Notes: generated by a model from the sequence alone, not told the origin. Counted from the first letter of the stretch, positions 12,101 to 23,735 are shown. The stretch: 64,000 bases of DNA from Camellia lanceoleosa (GCA_025200525.1 CM045763.1:59909530-59973529), one strand, 5' to 3'. Translations and numbers: made by a program.

Positions 12101-12916
12101 TGAATACGTGATAGTTTTTGCATCTCATGTGCTATGCTTAGGGTAGCCGAGCCTGTCTAGATTGCATCCTTGCCTGTGTTGCATTAGCCATTTAACATGA
12201 ACTAGGTCATGCATGTTTGCTAACTAGTTTCTTGTTTTGGCACGGAGTACAATGTAAGTATTTATACTTTAGCATACCGCATGCGTGTGAATGTTGACAT
12301 GACAGTATGCTTGCCATGCGGTTAAATGCTTACATGATAAACTGTTTGAATGCCTGTGGGTGAAGGTTAGATTGCCTGAGTTGGGAAAACTCGTTGAAAT
12401 CCGTGTTTAGCCTACTTGCGAGTAGCAAATTCCGAGGTATTTTCAAAACGAACGGATATGCAATGTTTATTTCCAAATTAGGCAATCTAGTCTATACTTG
12501 TTTGCTGTGCGCATAACATAGTAATTCTAGGCTAATAATTGGAACAAGAGCATGTAATGTTTTCAAAAACGGATATCACGGTTAGTAGAGGCCGGTTTTC
12601 GGACCGGGCGAAAGGGGGTGCTCATAGCTGACCTTCCCCGATCGTACCCAAGCTCCCGAGCCAAGACCACTTTGGTGATGACGGACACGTGGCCTTCGGC
12701 ACCGAGTCAGGGTTTCCTAAATTTCCCATTTTAAAATATTTAGGTGGCGACTCTGTAATTTGGCAAAGCAGTCCATGTTTGGCACTACTTTTCAAAAATC
12801 TGTTTTCTCAAACGATTTGCCAGAGTTGGACTCTTTGGTTCAGATTTAGAACCGCGACAAAACAAAGAGGAGAGTCCGAACTGTAACCCGAGAGTTCCCT
12901 CGCGGACCCTGTTACA
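9173..12916 (+). mobile_element. Long solo-LTR-like insertion in gypsy pol
   Basis: A 3744-bp segment starts TGTAGACACCCC and ends CCTGTTACA, flanked by a 5-bp duplication with one mismatch (GCAAG 9168-9172, GCAGG 12917-12921). TG...CA ends with a 5-bp duplication and no gag-pol fit a solo LTR from a large gypsy element. A GGTGGCGACTCT motif at 12743-12754 resembles primer-binding sites of Ogre/Tat elements. An alternative is therefore an LTR ending near 12742 plus a leader remnant. Orientation (+) is inferred from the TGTAGACACC start. The interior is GCATG/CATGC-rich, with no convincing ORF. Confidence 0.75.
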
Positions 12917-12921
12917 GCAGG

Positions 12922-14176
12922 GTCTGGCCTTGATAACATAGGGTCCTTCCCATTTGGTTGCTAGCTTGCCTGTGGTCGGATTTTTAGTGGCAAGGGTTGC
13001 TTCGCGCAAGACTAGGTCACCCACTGTGAACTCTCAAGGTCGAACTTTGCGGTTGTAATGTGTTCTCATTTTTTGTTGATATGACGCCTGTCTGACAGCA
13101 GTTGTCTCTCGGAGCTTTTCAATCAGGTCCAAGTCAACCTGATGCAACTCTTCGTTTAGTTCTGGATTTGGGTATAAAACCCGAGGGGTCGGCAGGCCGA
13201 TTTTCACTAGGATGACTGCCTTAGCACCGTATGTTAGGCGAAAAGGGTCTCCCGATGGGGGTTGAGCGATCGTTTGATAAGCCCAGAGTACATTCGGTAG
13301 TTCTTCAGCCCAAAGTCCTTTAGCAACTTCCAACTTAGTTTTGATGATCTTCAGGAGGGAGCGGTTGGTGACTTCGACTTGCCCATTAGCTTAGGGATAA
13401 CCTAGGGAAGAGAAGCAGGGTCTAATGTGAAGCTCTGTACAGAATTTCCTGAACTTGGAATTGTTGAATTGCTTGCCATTGTCTAAACCGATGGCTTGGG
13501 GGATTCCAAATCAGCACACGATCGACTGCCAGATGAATCTGGTGGTGTTTCGCTCAGTGATTGTAGTGAGGGGTTTCGCTTCCACCCATTTAGTGAAGTA
13601 GTCAATAGCAACCACATCGAACTTGGTTTGGCCCTTACCAGTGGGTAATGGACCAACTAAGTCGATGTCTACTGGCGAAGGGTAGGGACTGCGAGTGTAA
13701 TTAGTTACATCGATTGGAGCATGGAGGATGTTAGTAAAGTGTTGGCATTTATCACACTTGAGCACAAATTCACTGGCATCTTGATTGAGAGTAGGCCAGA
13801 AGTAACCGGTGTGGAGGATTTTATGGGCCAGAGATCATCCACCCGAATGATTACCGCAAATGCCCTCGTGGACTTCTCTCATCACATAGGTCGCTTGATT
13901 GGGACTAAGACACCTGAGGTATAGACGAGAGAATTCTTGTTTGTACAGTAGGCTATTGATGAGGATGTAATTAGATGATCAGGCTTTGACTTTAGCGGCC
14001 TGCTGTTTATCTTTTGGCAACTCCCCTCATGTCAAGAATGGGAGGATTTCTGCAGCCCATGGGATAGGTTCGTTTTGGAGGAAGTGAATTTCTTGCTAGT
14101 TTGGCGAAGTAGCCGGATGGGTCAAGTATTCAACGCGGATGTCATAGCTGAGGTCTGACTGATCGGCCGAGGCTAA
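12922..14176 (-). pseudogene. Ty3/gypsy integrase domain (broken)
   Basis: Minus-strand integrase. A zinc-binding part has H(E)GICGNHSGG and a CDKCQ pair (about 13740-13870). The catalytic core shows the first Asp in the VDIDLVGPLP context (about 13650), the second in LDNGKQF (about 13480) and the Glu in ANGQVEVTN (about 13370). A C-terminal GDLVLREATLA and KWEGPYVI motif (about 12925-13020) follows. It would insert the element cDNA. In-frame stops fall near 13508, 13390 and 13031, so it is non-functional. The reading continues at 9172 past the later insertion. Confidence 0.9.
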
Positions 14177-15099
14177 TTAGGCCATTTCATCCTCCTTGGA
14201 GTTTTCTGGCCTAGGGATGTGTCTGATCTGGAAAGTATTGGAAAGGCGAACAAGAGGGAGTGCAATGTCCTTGTAGGCTCGTATTGTGTCTTCTTTTGCG
14301 TCGAACTCCCCAGTAATCTGCCCGACGATTAGTTGGGAATCACTGAACACTTGGATATGGCTCACGCCAATGTCTCTGGCCAATCGAAGACCTGCTATCA
14401 AGGCCTCATATTCGGTTTCGTTATTGCTCGCGTCGAATAGGAAACGGAGGGCATACTTGAAATACCCACCCTTGGGGGCGGTGAGGATGAGATCGACCCC
14501 ACTGCCTTCTTTGCGGGATGATCCATCAACATTAAGGGTCTATGAATGAGGGTCTTCTACCTCGGTGTTGAATTATGCTGCCGTAGGGGGCACGTTTGAG
14601 GTAGGATTGGTGAATTCCAAGATAAAATCGGCGATGGCCTGTCCTTTGATTGCTGTTCGAGGTCGGTAAGAGATTTCAAATTAACTGAGCTCGATGGACC
14701 ATTGCATCAGTCTGCCTGACAACTCTGGTTGTTGCATGACCTTTTTCAAAGGCTGGTTAATGAGAACCACTATGGAGTGAGCTTGGAAATAAGGCCGGAG
14801 GCGCCTTGAGGCTATGACCAAGGCGAGGGCCATTTTTTCCAGCAGAGGATAGTTCTGTTTCGCCACCCTAAAAGTGCGCTGATGTAGTACACGGGACATT
14901 GTACTTCGCTATCTTCCCTGATGAGGGCAGCACTAACTGCAGTGTTTGATACGACTAAGTAGAGGAAGTGGGTTTCGCCTGAGAGCGCTTGAGAGAGGAG
15001 GGGGTAAGCCATGCACTGCTTCAGTTGTTGAAAGGCCTGCTCAGATTTAGTTGGCCATGTACTGCTTCAACCATCGGAGAACTTTAAAAAATGGAAGAC
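14177..15099 (-). pseudogene. Ty3/gypsy RNase H domains (broken)
   Basis: Minus strand, between reverse transcriptase and integrase. The first part (about 14681-15012) has the RT-linked RNase H features YYISALLG and RRLRPYFQAH. The second (about 14177-14560) has TLNVDGSS, ETEYEALIAGL and VFSDSQLIVGQ, an archaeal/plant-type RNase H with its Asp-Glu-Asp residues. Two consecutive RNase H-like domains are reported for some Tat elements and agree with the lineage call. Stops lie near 14539 and 14573, and the frame changes around 14880. Confidence 0.85.
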
Positions 15100-16139
15100 A
15101 CTTGTCTGTTGCCCGAGAAATAAAACGGTTGAGGGCGGCGACTCTACCTGTGAACCGTTGAATCTCCTTGACCGTTCTAGGAGACTGCATTTCTACCAGG
15201 CCTTGATCTTTTCAGGGTTGGTCTCGATGCCCCGCTGGCTGACATGAAGCCCAAGAACTTCCCAGATCCTACGCCGAAGGCGCACTTCTTCAGATTAAGC
15301 TTCATCTGATATTTTTGTATGGTTTTGAAAGTTTCTCGTAGGTTTGCCAAATGATCAGAGGAGGGTTTACTCTTGACTAGCATGTCATCGACGTAGACTT
15401 CCATGTTCCAGCCTATCTGGAGTTGAAAGACGGTATTGACCAGACGTTGGTAAGTTGCTCTGGCATTTTTCAATCCGAACGGCATAATACGATAGTGATA
15501 AGTTCATCTGTCTGTGATGAAGGAGGTGTGTTCCTGATCAGCCGAGTGCATCAGAATTTGATTATAGCTGGAGAAGGCATCCATGAAACTAAGCATTTGG
15601 TGTCCGGTAGTGGCATTGACCAGCAAATCTATCTAGGAAAGGGGATAACTATCTTTGGGACAAGCTCGATTAAGATCGGAATAGTCGACGCAGAGTCGCC
15701 ATTTACCATTATTTTTGCGGATCAGGACTACATTGGACAGCCATCTGGGGTAGTCCACATTCAGGATGAACTGCGCCTTCAGTAGTTTGTTTACCTCAGA
15801 GGCGATGAGGACATTGCGTTCCGGGTGAAAGATACGCTGCCTCTGGCGGAAAGGTCGGAAGTGGGGCTTGATATTGAGACGGTGAGTGATAAAAGAGGGA
15901 TCGATGCCCGGTATGTCGGAATGGGTCTAGGCAAACACATCATTGTGCTCGGCTAGGAGAGCTGTGAGGTCGACCTGGGCCTGGGAGGATAGTTAGCTAC
16001 TGATCCTAGCTGTTTTGGCTTAGTTCGAAGGATCGATGGGGACTTTGACAAGTTCTTCCACTAGTTCTCCTCTGACTAACTCTTTTTTTTTGTCTCTGAC
16101 GTTGAGTCGTTCGATGATCATAGCCTCCTTCAGCTTGAC
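15100..16139 (-). pseudogene. Ty3/gypsy reverse transcriptase domain (broken)
   Basis: Minus strand. The best piece (15177-15485) has MPFGLKNARATYQ, the catalytic YVDD box in the context VYVDDMLVKS (about 15390) and KKCAFGVGSGKFLGF. Weaker fragments extend upstream to about 16100. The domain would copy element RNA into cDNA from a tRNA primer. It is split by frame changes and in-frame stops. Confidence 0.88.
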
Positions 16140-17096
16140 CTATTTTAGTGAGGTGATGTAGCATTCTCTGGCCATCGTCTGCTCGCCTCTCACGGTGCCT
16201 ACCCCAAGGTCGGTGGGGAATTTCATGGCCAGATGGTATGTAGAGGTGACAGCTTGGAAAGCGTTAAGAGTTGTGCATCCGAGGATTATGTTATAAGTAG
16301 AAGGACAGTCGACGACAAGGAAAGTTAGTAACTTGGTGGTCTGCTGTGGATACTCTCCGATGGTGATGGGAAGATTGATGGAACCTATAGAGGTCACCCG
16401 ATCCCCCGTGAAGTCGACTAGCGGGGTTTGAAGAGGGAAAATTTTTTCTTCTCCGACCTTGAGTTGGCGATAAGCGTTCAGAAAGATGATGTCTGAAGAA
16501 CTGTCGTTGTCGACAAGCACCCGTCTGACTTTGTAATTGGATAGGAGAGCAAAGATGACGATGGGGTTGTCGTGGGGTTAACGGATGCCTGTGCAGTCGG
16601 CCTCCGTAAAGGTGATGGGTTCAGTCCACTACTTGAGGTGTTTGAAGAGGCGATCCAATGTGGCGACTTCCTTATCGGAGCCCTGTTTGATTTTTCTAAG
16701 TTCGGCTCGTTGGGCCGAATGGGATAATCCTCCGTATGCAAGCCCGCCAGCGATGAATCGAATCTCTCTGACCGGAAGAGTAGGGTTGCCTTGTGCTCGG
16801 GGTTGTGGTAGGGGCTGATCATTGTCTCGGTTAGGTTGTCCGGGTTGTCGGGGAGGGGTATGTCAGCGGTAGCTTGGGCGCTGCTGGGGACGGGGTGCCG
16901 TAAATCAACTAAGGCCACCCTGGTGTATCAAATTCTCTACCTGGTCTTTAATGTTAACACATTCCTTAGTGTTGTGGCCGTGGTCCTGATAGAAACGACA
17001 GCACTTGGATTGATCTCGCTGGTTAGAAGGAGACCGTGATGGTTGGGGCCATTTCAGGTTGTAATCTCGTTGGATCTGGTTCAAGACTTGTTCCAT
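16140..17096 (-). pseudogene. Ty3/gypsy gag C-terminus and aspartic protease (broken)
   Basis: Minus strand. A C-C-H-C-like segment CCRFYQDHGHNTKEC (about 16980-17020) is the nucleocapsid zinc knuckle. Downstream, 16140-16520 is the retropepsin-like protease with LVDNDSSSDIIFLNAY. The active-site triad position normally Asp-x-Gly-Ser-Ser reads D-N-D-S-S, a Gly-to-Asp change that should abolish activity. In-frame stops lie near 16905 and 16580. Confidence 0.82.
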
Positions 17097-17184
17097 AGGG
17101 GAATTGAGGGGAGTAAATCGCTCGAACCGACCAGGTGGTCGGGTAGGTGCCGATCGGTTTGGTATATTGAGGGGTTCACTGTGT

Positions 17185-18261
17185 CTATTGGGAAGGTCTG
17201 GTTTCGGATTCTTTTCTTTTCTCCTTGAGGGTGAGATTTTTAGTTGTAGTATCTTGGCGGGCTGCCAGAGAGTCTTCGGCGTTCATATATTTTTGGGCTT
17301 TGGAAAGGAGGGTGGCCATGGAGGTTGGAGGGTTTTTAGAGAGGGAGAAAAGGAAATCGGATGATCGTAAACTGGCCATGAAAGCCATAAGAATGACCTT
17401 GTCGTCGTTTTCCGCCACCTGTAGGGCTTCGGTGTAGAAACAGGTGACAAAGCTACGTAGCGACTCCTCATCCGTCTGACGGATATTAAGAAACTGAGTT
17501 TCCAGACGCCGTTGGCGTTGAGTAGCAATGAAATGGCTTAGAAATGAATCACTTAGGTATAGGAAAGTAAAGATGGAGTCTGGCGGTAGCTGACTAAACC
17601 ATAGTCGAGCTGACCCCTTAAGCGTCACGGGGAAAGCCTGACAGATGATCTCATCAGGAAAAGCATGGATGATCATTAGGGTCCTGTAAGTCTCCAAATG
17701 GTCAACTGGATCCGTTGTGCCGTCGAAAGAGTCGATTGAGGGCATTTTGAACTTGGGAGGTAAGGGTTTGTCCCTGATGGAGGCGACAAACGGGGAGTTG
17801 GCTGTTGTGGATGGCTTATTCTGTATATTCTGCATGACTCATTGAAGCTGGAGTTTCATGGCTCGGAGCTCCGCATCCTAGATAGGAACATTGTCACCTC
17901 TCGAGTGTAGTGGAGGTTGAACACTACTAGCCTCTCCTTTTGCGACAGGTGTTTGAGCGGACGGATGAAAACCTCGAGGTGGCAGGTTCATGTCTTGGGG
18001 TGGGACTTGCCAACCCTCCAAGTTGGAGATGTGGGCTTGTTGGAAAGGATGGCTCAGGGTTTGTTCCTGATTGGAGGGGGGGATATCTTGTGGTGGTGGA
18101 GGAAGTATAGGGAGGTTTCGCCAGAGCAAAGCGTTGATCAAGGCTTGGTTTTGCTCGGCCAAGCGGTTGATGCTGTTGGTGAGTTCTGTGAAGTACTGAG
18201 GTGGGTTGTTTGGATTGGGAGGGTCGGCTTGAGGGTTGACAACATTGTGTTGAGAAGCCAT
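17185..18261 (-). pseudogene. Ty3/gypsy gag (broken)
   Basis: Minus strand. The start is placed at the ATG ending at 18261 (MASQHN), about 100 nt inside the primer-binding site. The first part is Pro/Gln/Asn-rich. The 17185-17835 part is a retrotransposon gag domain (LPPKFKMPSIDSFDGTTDP, LKGSARLWFSQLPP, ETQFLNIRQTDEESLRSF). It would form the particle core. Two in-frame stops lie at about 17830-17880, and a frame change separates it from the zinc-knuckle part. Confidence 0.88.
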
Positions 18262-18360
18262 GGATCTCGTTATGACCATCCACCTTGATGGCCGGCGGAG
18301 AGGGATTGTTGGGAACGAGTCTCCGGTAACAATGAGCACAACTGTCACGCGGAGTAGCGT

Positions 18361-18378
18361 TCCCACAGACGGCGCCAA
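18361..18378 (-). promoter_or_regulatory. Primer-binding site of the Ty3/gypsy element
   Basis: Just inside the 5' LTR, the minus strand reads TGGCGCCGTCTGTGGGAA. It begins TGG, complementary to a tRNA 3' CCA, and lies one or two bases from the LTR edge. The tRNA species is not assigned with confidence. Confidence 0.8.
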
Positions 18379-18379
18379 C

Positions 18380-18941
18380 TAATAATACTGCTAATACCTA
18401 GCGGTTGGGTCGGGCTGATCCCTATTTCTAACACTGTTCTCAGATCACTGAGCCCACCAGGGTACCTACACGAACGCCCAGCGGGGAATGGGAGGCCTCC
18501 AACGGACCCTCCGACGATCAAGTTAGAAGAGAGAGAAGTTAAAGGCGAGTAATGAGAGAATAATGATAGGGAACTTAATTTTTTTGTGTCTTGGAAGCCT
18601 CCTTATGTCCTTTGTTCATCATTTCCTTGTCCACTCCGACTTGTCATGTTGGCCGAAAGTCTATGCTCTAGCTTGCCTTGTTCATGGCGAGGCTATATGT
18701 TCCGATGTGAAGGGATTATCGCATTTAATGCTGCAAGGGCCTCATTAATGGCTAACGTGTGGTGTAATAACTCTGCAGGATTTTTGTCTGCTTATGTGAC
18801 TGGTTCTCCTCTTGACATGTGTTTAGATGCCATTGGTTCTTGGTGTAACGTTGGGTTTCAGTAGTGTTAAGCTTTAGTGTTTAAACCATGGATTGGGCTT
18901 TAAGTGGTGGGCCAAAAGCCTCTATGGGCCCACCAATGTTA
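18380..18941 (-). repeat. 5' LTR of the Ty3/gypsy element
   Basis: 562 bp, homologous to 4216-4787. Its terminal dinucleotides have decayed: TA instead of TG at 18380 on the plus strand, and TA instead of CA at 18940-18941. The GTATT duplication follows at 18942-18946. It would carry the element promoter on the minus strand. Confidence 0.92.
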
Positions 18942-19254
18942 GTATTTATGAAACTAGTACCGAATGCATAAAAACAAAAATCGTCCAAGAAAAAAACAAC
19001 GGACGTTCATACAATGGTGTTCATCAATGAAGTACGAACAGATAACAACATAAAAGGTTTAGAAATTGATAGGAGATACTCATATTCAACAATGCAATAA
19101 AGGGTCTTCAATGGAGTTATTAATGTATGGTTTTCAACAGAATTGTCAACGGAGGGTGTTCACTGTGTCTTCAATGTTTCAAAAAGTGATCCGAAATTGT
19201 GTATGAAAGTTTGAACATCAAATGTGTGGAAGGAAGGTTTGAATCGAAAATAGG

Positions 19255-19540
19255 TACAATTTTTATAAATTGTCGCTAAATCTTATAATTAGTAATTTTT
19301 TTGTGACGAATTTTTCAAACTATCGCTGAAAGTTAAAAATTTGTGACTTTTTGATGATAATTTTTTTGAACTGTCGTTAAAATTTATAATTAGTGACACT
19401 TTTTGTAACAAAATTTTCAAATTGATACTAAAAATTAGCAATTAATGACGTTTTTAAATAGTATTTGAATAAAAATGTCATTAATTATTATAGAACTTAT
19501 TTGACAATAAACCCACTTATTCAAACCTACACATAAGTCT
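19255..19540. repeat. GTCGCTAAAA-type repeat, related to 3530-3924
   Basis: Repeated motifs TTGTCGCTAAA, GTGACGAATTTTTCAAA and AATGACGTTTTT match the interior of 3530-3924 in the same order and orientation, including the final ACCTACACATAAGTC-type tail. The terminal inverted repeat is not preserved here. Probably a second, older copy of the same element. Confidence 0.5.
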
Positions 19541-21000
19541 CTCTTTATTCTCTACGATCCATGGTCAAGAGTTTTGCCAGCGAGTGAAGTTAAACCTGAA
19601 ACCTTGAAAAGACTAAATTCCAAGTTCAAAGTCCCATCCACTAGGCCGAACCTTGAGTTAAAAAGGTTCTGTTGCGTAGATATTCATGTAGTTTCTGTAG
19701 ACAATGAACTCACGAAGTTGGTTGTAATATGGTGGCAAATCTTCCATGTCACCATATCTATCCATACATGAAGGAGAGATAATGGAGGCCAACATAGATT
19801 TCCATTCGCAGCACACAACTCTGGTTATTCAAGCATGTATATACTTTTTGCATTTTCCTAGGTCGTTTTTGGGCTAACAACAATTTGACTTGCATTCTAT
19901 TATTTCTCACAATTCATATATTATTAAAATGCAAATACATTTGCTAAAAAGGTTACAAACAATGGAAAATGGATGTAATCAGAAAAGTGGCTGGACTTTG
20001 GGATGCCTAAAAGGTGACAAAAAAAGGGGGAAAGAACTTGTGTGGTGGGGTGTAGAAATTATTTTGAAAAAATGTTATGCTATTTCATGATGTAAATTAC
20101 GAATTATGAATTTATAGTGTGTATTTCTAAAGTGAAATTTTTATTTTTTACAAATAGTAATATGAAAATCTTATGAATTATTTGTGTTGAGAAATATTAC
20201 AGACCAATTTGATAAAAAAATTGTATTACAGTATGTTCCTTCGTAGAGGAGGGCACAGTAATAACTCCCATTAATTTGTGGATTTTATTTTTATTTTTAT
20301 TTTATTTGATGAAAAAAGATAAAAAGATAAAAAAAAATGGATTATATAAGTTATGCCAAACTTAGCCTAAAATTTGGGGGTCTGAACTGTTTTAAAGTGG
20401 AATGTATACTTTTGAAAAATAAAATAAAATTTGTTGACGAGCCAAATTTTAGCCTTCTTGTGCTGTGGCCTGGTGGAGATCATGAATTTCTTAGAACCAT
20501 TTATGTTTCAAAAATTATGTTTGGTTTGTGTTTTAATAAAAATTTCAAAAATCTTTTTGAAAAAATGGAACTAGTTTAATAAAAATAATTATCAAAAATA
20601 TAATTTCAAATTTTTAAAAATTATATTTGGCCTCTTAAAATATAAAATTATATAAAAATGATAAGTATTTTTCTTGGAAAAATTTATTAAAAAATTCTCA
20701 TTCAAGTATTTGTATTCTAATTAGTTAATAAAGATATTTTTATATTCTAATAAGTCCTATTATTTTGAACATTTGATCCATCAAATCATACTTATCATAT
20801 TAAGGTATTTTATAAACAATTTTACCCTTACAAATATTTTTTGAACCTTTAGCAACTTGGTTATGTCAACATTAACATTAATTAAATTTGACAGTATAAA
20901 TGTCCACGTTGACAGTGTGAATGTTCACATCATGAAATATTCACACTGTCAATGTGAATGTTAATGCGTACTTTAGCCTATTATTAGTAGGGGCATTTTA
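19541..21000. other. Intergenic DNA, no supported gene
   Basis: An open stretch at 19574-19771 (+) has a codon-like look but matches nothing I recognise and lacks a clear start context. The rest is AT-rich. A 14-bp perfect stem (TTGACAGTGTGAAT, 20909-20922; inverted at 20939-20952) encloses a 16-base loop just upstream of the copia insertion. Confidence 0.45.
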
Positions 21001-21005
21001 GTAAC

Positions 21006-21597
21006 TGTTAGCAGATATTTTAATACTATAATGTGTTATAGGTTGTTTTTCTTTTCTTTTCTACCTAGTTTGCTAACCATACAAGTCTCCAAGAATTCCA
21101 AGGAAGTTGCCTACCAATTTCCTTTCTTTGCTTATCCTCCAAGTCTTCTAGTCTTCCAAGATAAGTCTTCACAAAGTCTTATCCATTCAAGTCTTCCAAG
21201 TCTTCCCTTTCTTATCCACCAAGAAAGACCCTCCTAGCTTTCTCTGCTATATATATTGAGCTATGTCCTATCTTGGGATATACGTGAAGAAGTTTTTGTT
21301 GCTTTATTATGTCTTGTGTGAGATTATCCAGCAAATAAAAAAGGGTGTATGTGATAAAGTTTTTGGTTCAACTAATTGTGCAGTATTGGTTAACCATATG
21401 ACTTAGTCGGGCTGTTGTATCCTGGGGGGGATAAGTCTAAGTTTTTTTCTGCTGCACCGGTCTGAGGCTTTGCCTAACCGCAGAGGGCTTGAATCTCCTT
21501 AAAGAGAGCAAATTTCCCGCGCTTCAGCCCTTACAATAGTTATTGTAATTTTTATTATATGTATTTTCTGGTGTTTTATTTGTAATTATCACCAACA
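21006..21597 (+). repeat. 5' LTR of the Ty1/copia element
   Basis: 592 bp, TGTTAGCAG...CACCAACA. It contains the GCTATATATATTGAGC segment (about 21247-21262), a candidate TATA region of the element promoter, and repeated CAAGTCTTCC motifs upstream of it. Confidence 0.93.
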
Positions 21598-21627
21598 ATT
21601 TTAAAGAGATTCAAATAATAAAGATTC

Positions 21628-23735
21628 ATGGAGCCAATACTGGAGAAGCCCAATGAGAATACCGGCGATCTCAACAAGCCCTTCTGGTTCAAGAGAGCCC
21701 ATTTCAAGAGATGGAAAGGCAAGGTGCTTTTCTACCTCAGTCTTCTCAAAATGGCTTATATCCTGACCGAGAAAAATCCGAACAAAGTCCCCTCTGAAGA
21801 GATGACCGACGAGAAATATGCTGTTCATCTTGAAAAAATCGAGAAATACAATACAGATGAGTATAAATGTTGCTATTATCTTTTGAATTGCCTTTCAGAT
21901 CAATTTTACGATTATTATGATACTAGTTATACCACTGCCAAGAAAATTTGGAAAGCCTTGCAGAACAAATATGATACTAAAGAGGCAGGCGCTAAAAAAT
22001 ATGCTGTAAGCCGTTTTTTCCGCTATCAGATGATAGATGGAAAATCAGTGGTGGAGCAAGTTTAAGATTTTCAGATGTTAGTAGCTGAAGTTAGATCTGA
22101 AGGCATCAAAATTGGAGACAATCTTGTTGTAGCAGGTATTGTTGACAAACTACCATCGTCTTGGAGGGAGTTCCAGAAGTCAATGCGTTACAAGCAAAAA
22201 GAGACATCCTTGGAGACTTTAATCACACGGATTCGAGTGGAGGAGGAAGCACGAGGACAAGATGCACTTATGACACAAGAGCATTCCACTACAAAGGTAA
22301 ATTTAATTTCTGGAAATACTTTACCTAAAGATCAATTTCATTAAAATAGTCACTTGAAGCCAGTTAAGAAAATTTGGAAAAATACTGGAAGGCCACAAAA
22401 TAAAAATTACCCGAGGCAAAAGAAATGGAATCAAGAACCCCCTTCACAAGATCTGACAAATGTGACATGTTTTGTGTGTGGCAAAAGTGGGCATATTGCT
22501 CGAACTTGCAAATTTCGGAAACAACAGTTTCGACCACAGGCTAATGTTACCGAGGAACCACTTGTAGCTATGATTACAAATATTTTTATGGTTCAATCTG
22601 TGGAAGGGTGGTGGGCAGACTCTGGTGCCAATAGGCATGTTTGCTATGATAAAGATTGGTTCAAAGATTTCACTCCTTTTAATGAGGAGAGAACTGTTAT
22701 GCTTGGTGACTCCAGTTTAACTAAGGTGCTCGGGTGTGGGGATGTCGAGTTGAATTTTACCTCTGGACGTGTGCTTGTTTTAAAAGATGTATTGTACACA
22801 CTGTCCATGAGGAAAAATTTGATGTCAAGTTATTTGCTCAACAAAGTTGGTTTCAAGCAGACTATTGAATCTGATCAATATGTAATCACTAAAAAATGCA
22901 TATTTGTGGGGAAAGGGTATGCTTGTGATGGAATGTTTAAATTAAATGTTGAGAATAAGAAAGCACATGTTTCTGTTTACATGCTGTCTTCTATGAATTT
23001 TTGCCATGCTCGTCTGTGTTATATTAATAGCCGATATGTGGGAGTCATGAGTAGTTTAGGATTAATTCCCAGACTAACAAATAAGTTTGAGAAATGTGAA
23101 ATTTGCAGTCAAGCGAAAATAATTAAAAGGCCTCATAAAAGTGTGGTGAGAAATACTGAATTGTTAAAATTAATTTACACTGATTTATGTGAATTTAAAG
23201 AAATTTTAACACGTGGTGGAAATAGATATTTTATCACTTTTATTGATGATTTTTCAAAATACACTTATGTATACTTGTTGAAAAATAAAAGTGATACTTT
23301 TGAAAAATTTAAAGAATTACTTCTTGAAGTTGAAAATCAATTCGGTAAAAAGATTAAAAGATATAGAAGTGATAGAGGCCGGGAGTATGAATCTTTTGGA
23401 TTTAACTCGTTTGCTCAGTCTTTGGGAATAATCCATGAAACTACTCGACTATATTCACCTGCATTGAACGGTGTAGCAGAAAGGAAAAATAGAACTTTAA
23501 CTGATTTAACAAATGCTATGCTAATTGAAGCAGGTGCTCCCTCAAATTTGTGAAGAGAAGTAATTTTAACTGCATGTTATGTCATGAATAGAGTGCCACA
23601 TAAAAAAACAAAAGTTACACATTTTGAGTTGTAGAAAAGGCATAAGCCAAATTTGAGATATTTGAGGGTTTGGAGTTGTCTAGCTTTTGTTAGACTGGTG
23701 GACCCTAAAAGACCTAAATTAGGTGTGAAAGACTT
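21628..23735 (+). pseudogene. Ty1/copia gag-protease-integrase (broken)
   Basis: One frame from ATG 21628 encodes a copia-type gag ([13 protein letters not shown]), a zinc knuckle [14 protein letters not shown] at 22468-22509, a protease with DSGANRHV at about 22615, a GAG-pre-integrase with CEICSQAK, and an integrase core. The core shows Asp in [11 protein letters not shown], Asp in YRSDRGREY and Glu in [11 protein letters not shown]. It would form the particle, process the polyprotein and insert cDNA. In-frame stops lie at 22063 (TAA), 22342 (TAA), 23551 (TGA) and 23632 (TAG). A frameshift near 23735 separates it from the next part. Only about 30 bases separate the LTR from this ATG. Confidence 0.9.

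Larger units (their letters stand above)
4216..18941 (-). mobile_element. Ty3/gypsy LTR retrotransposon, Tat-like, nested and decayed
   Basis: A complete element in minus orientation: 5' LTR at 18380-18941, primer-binding site, gag, protease, reverse transcriptase, RNase H, integrase, an antisense ORF region, and 3' LTR at 4216-4787. A perfect 5-bp target duplication GTATT lies at 4211-4215 and 18942-18946. The gag-pol order PR-RT-RH-IN is Ty3/gypsy. A long segment with an opposite-strand ORF between pol and the 3' LTR is known from the plant Tat lineage. Later insertions are a 3.74-kb solo-LTR-like segment (9173-12916) and a hAT-type MITE (6917-7382). The LTRs differ at roughly one base in ten by eye, so the insertion is fairly old. 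Every coding domain carries stops or frameshifts. Confidence 0.93.

Noticed and set aside
12743..12754. Primer-binding site marking the true 3' edge of the 9173 LTR
   Set aside because: The flank duplication and pol frame continuity place the insertion edge at 12916, so I kept the motif as a note only.
20337..20579. 80-codon plus-strand ORF
   Set aside because: AT-rich, no domain, no promoter or splice evidence, and no codon bias.
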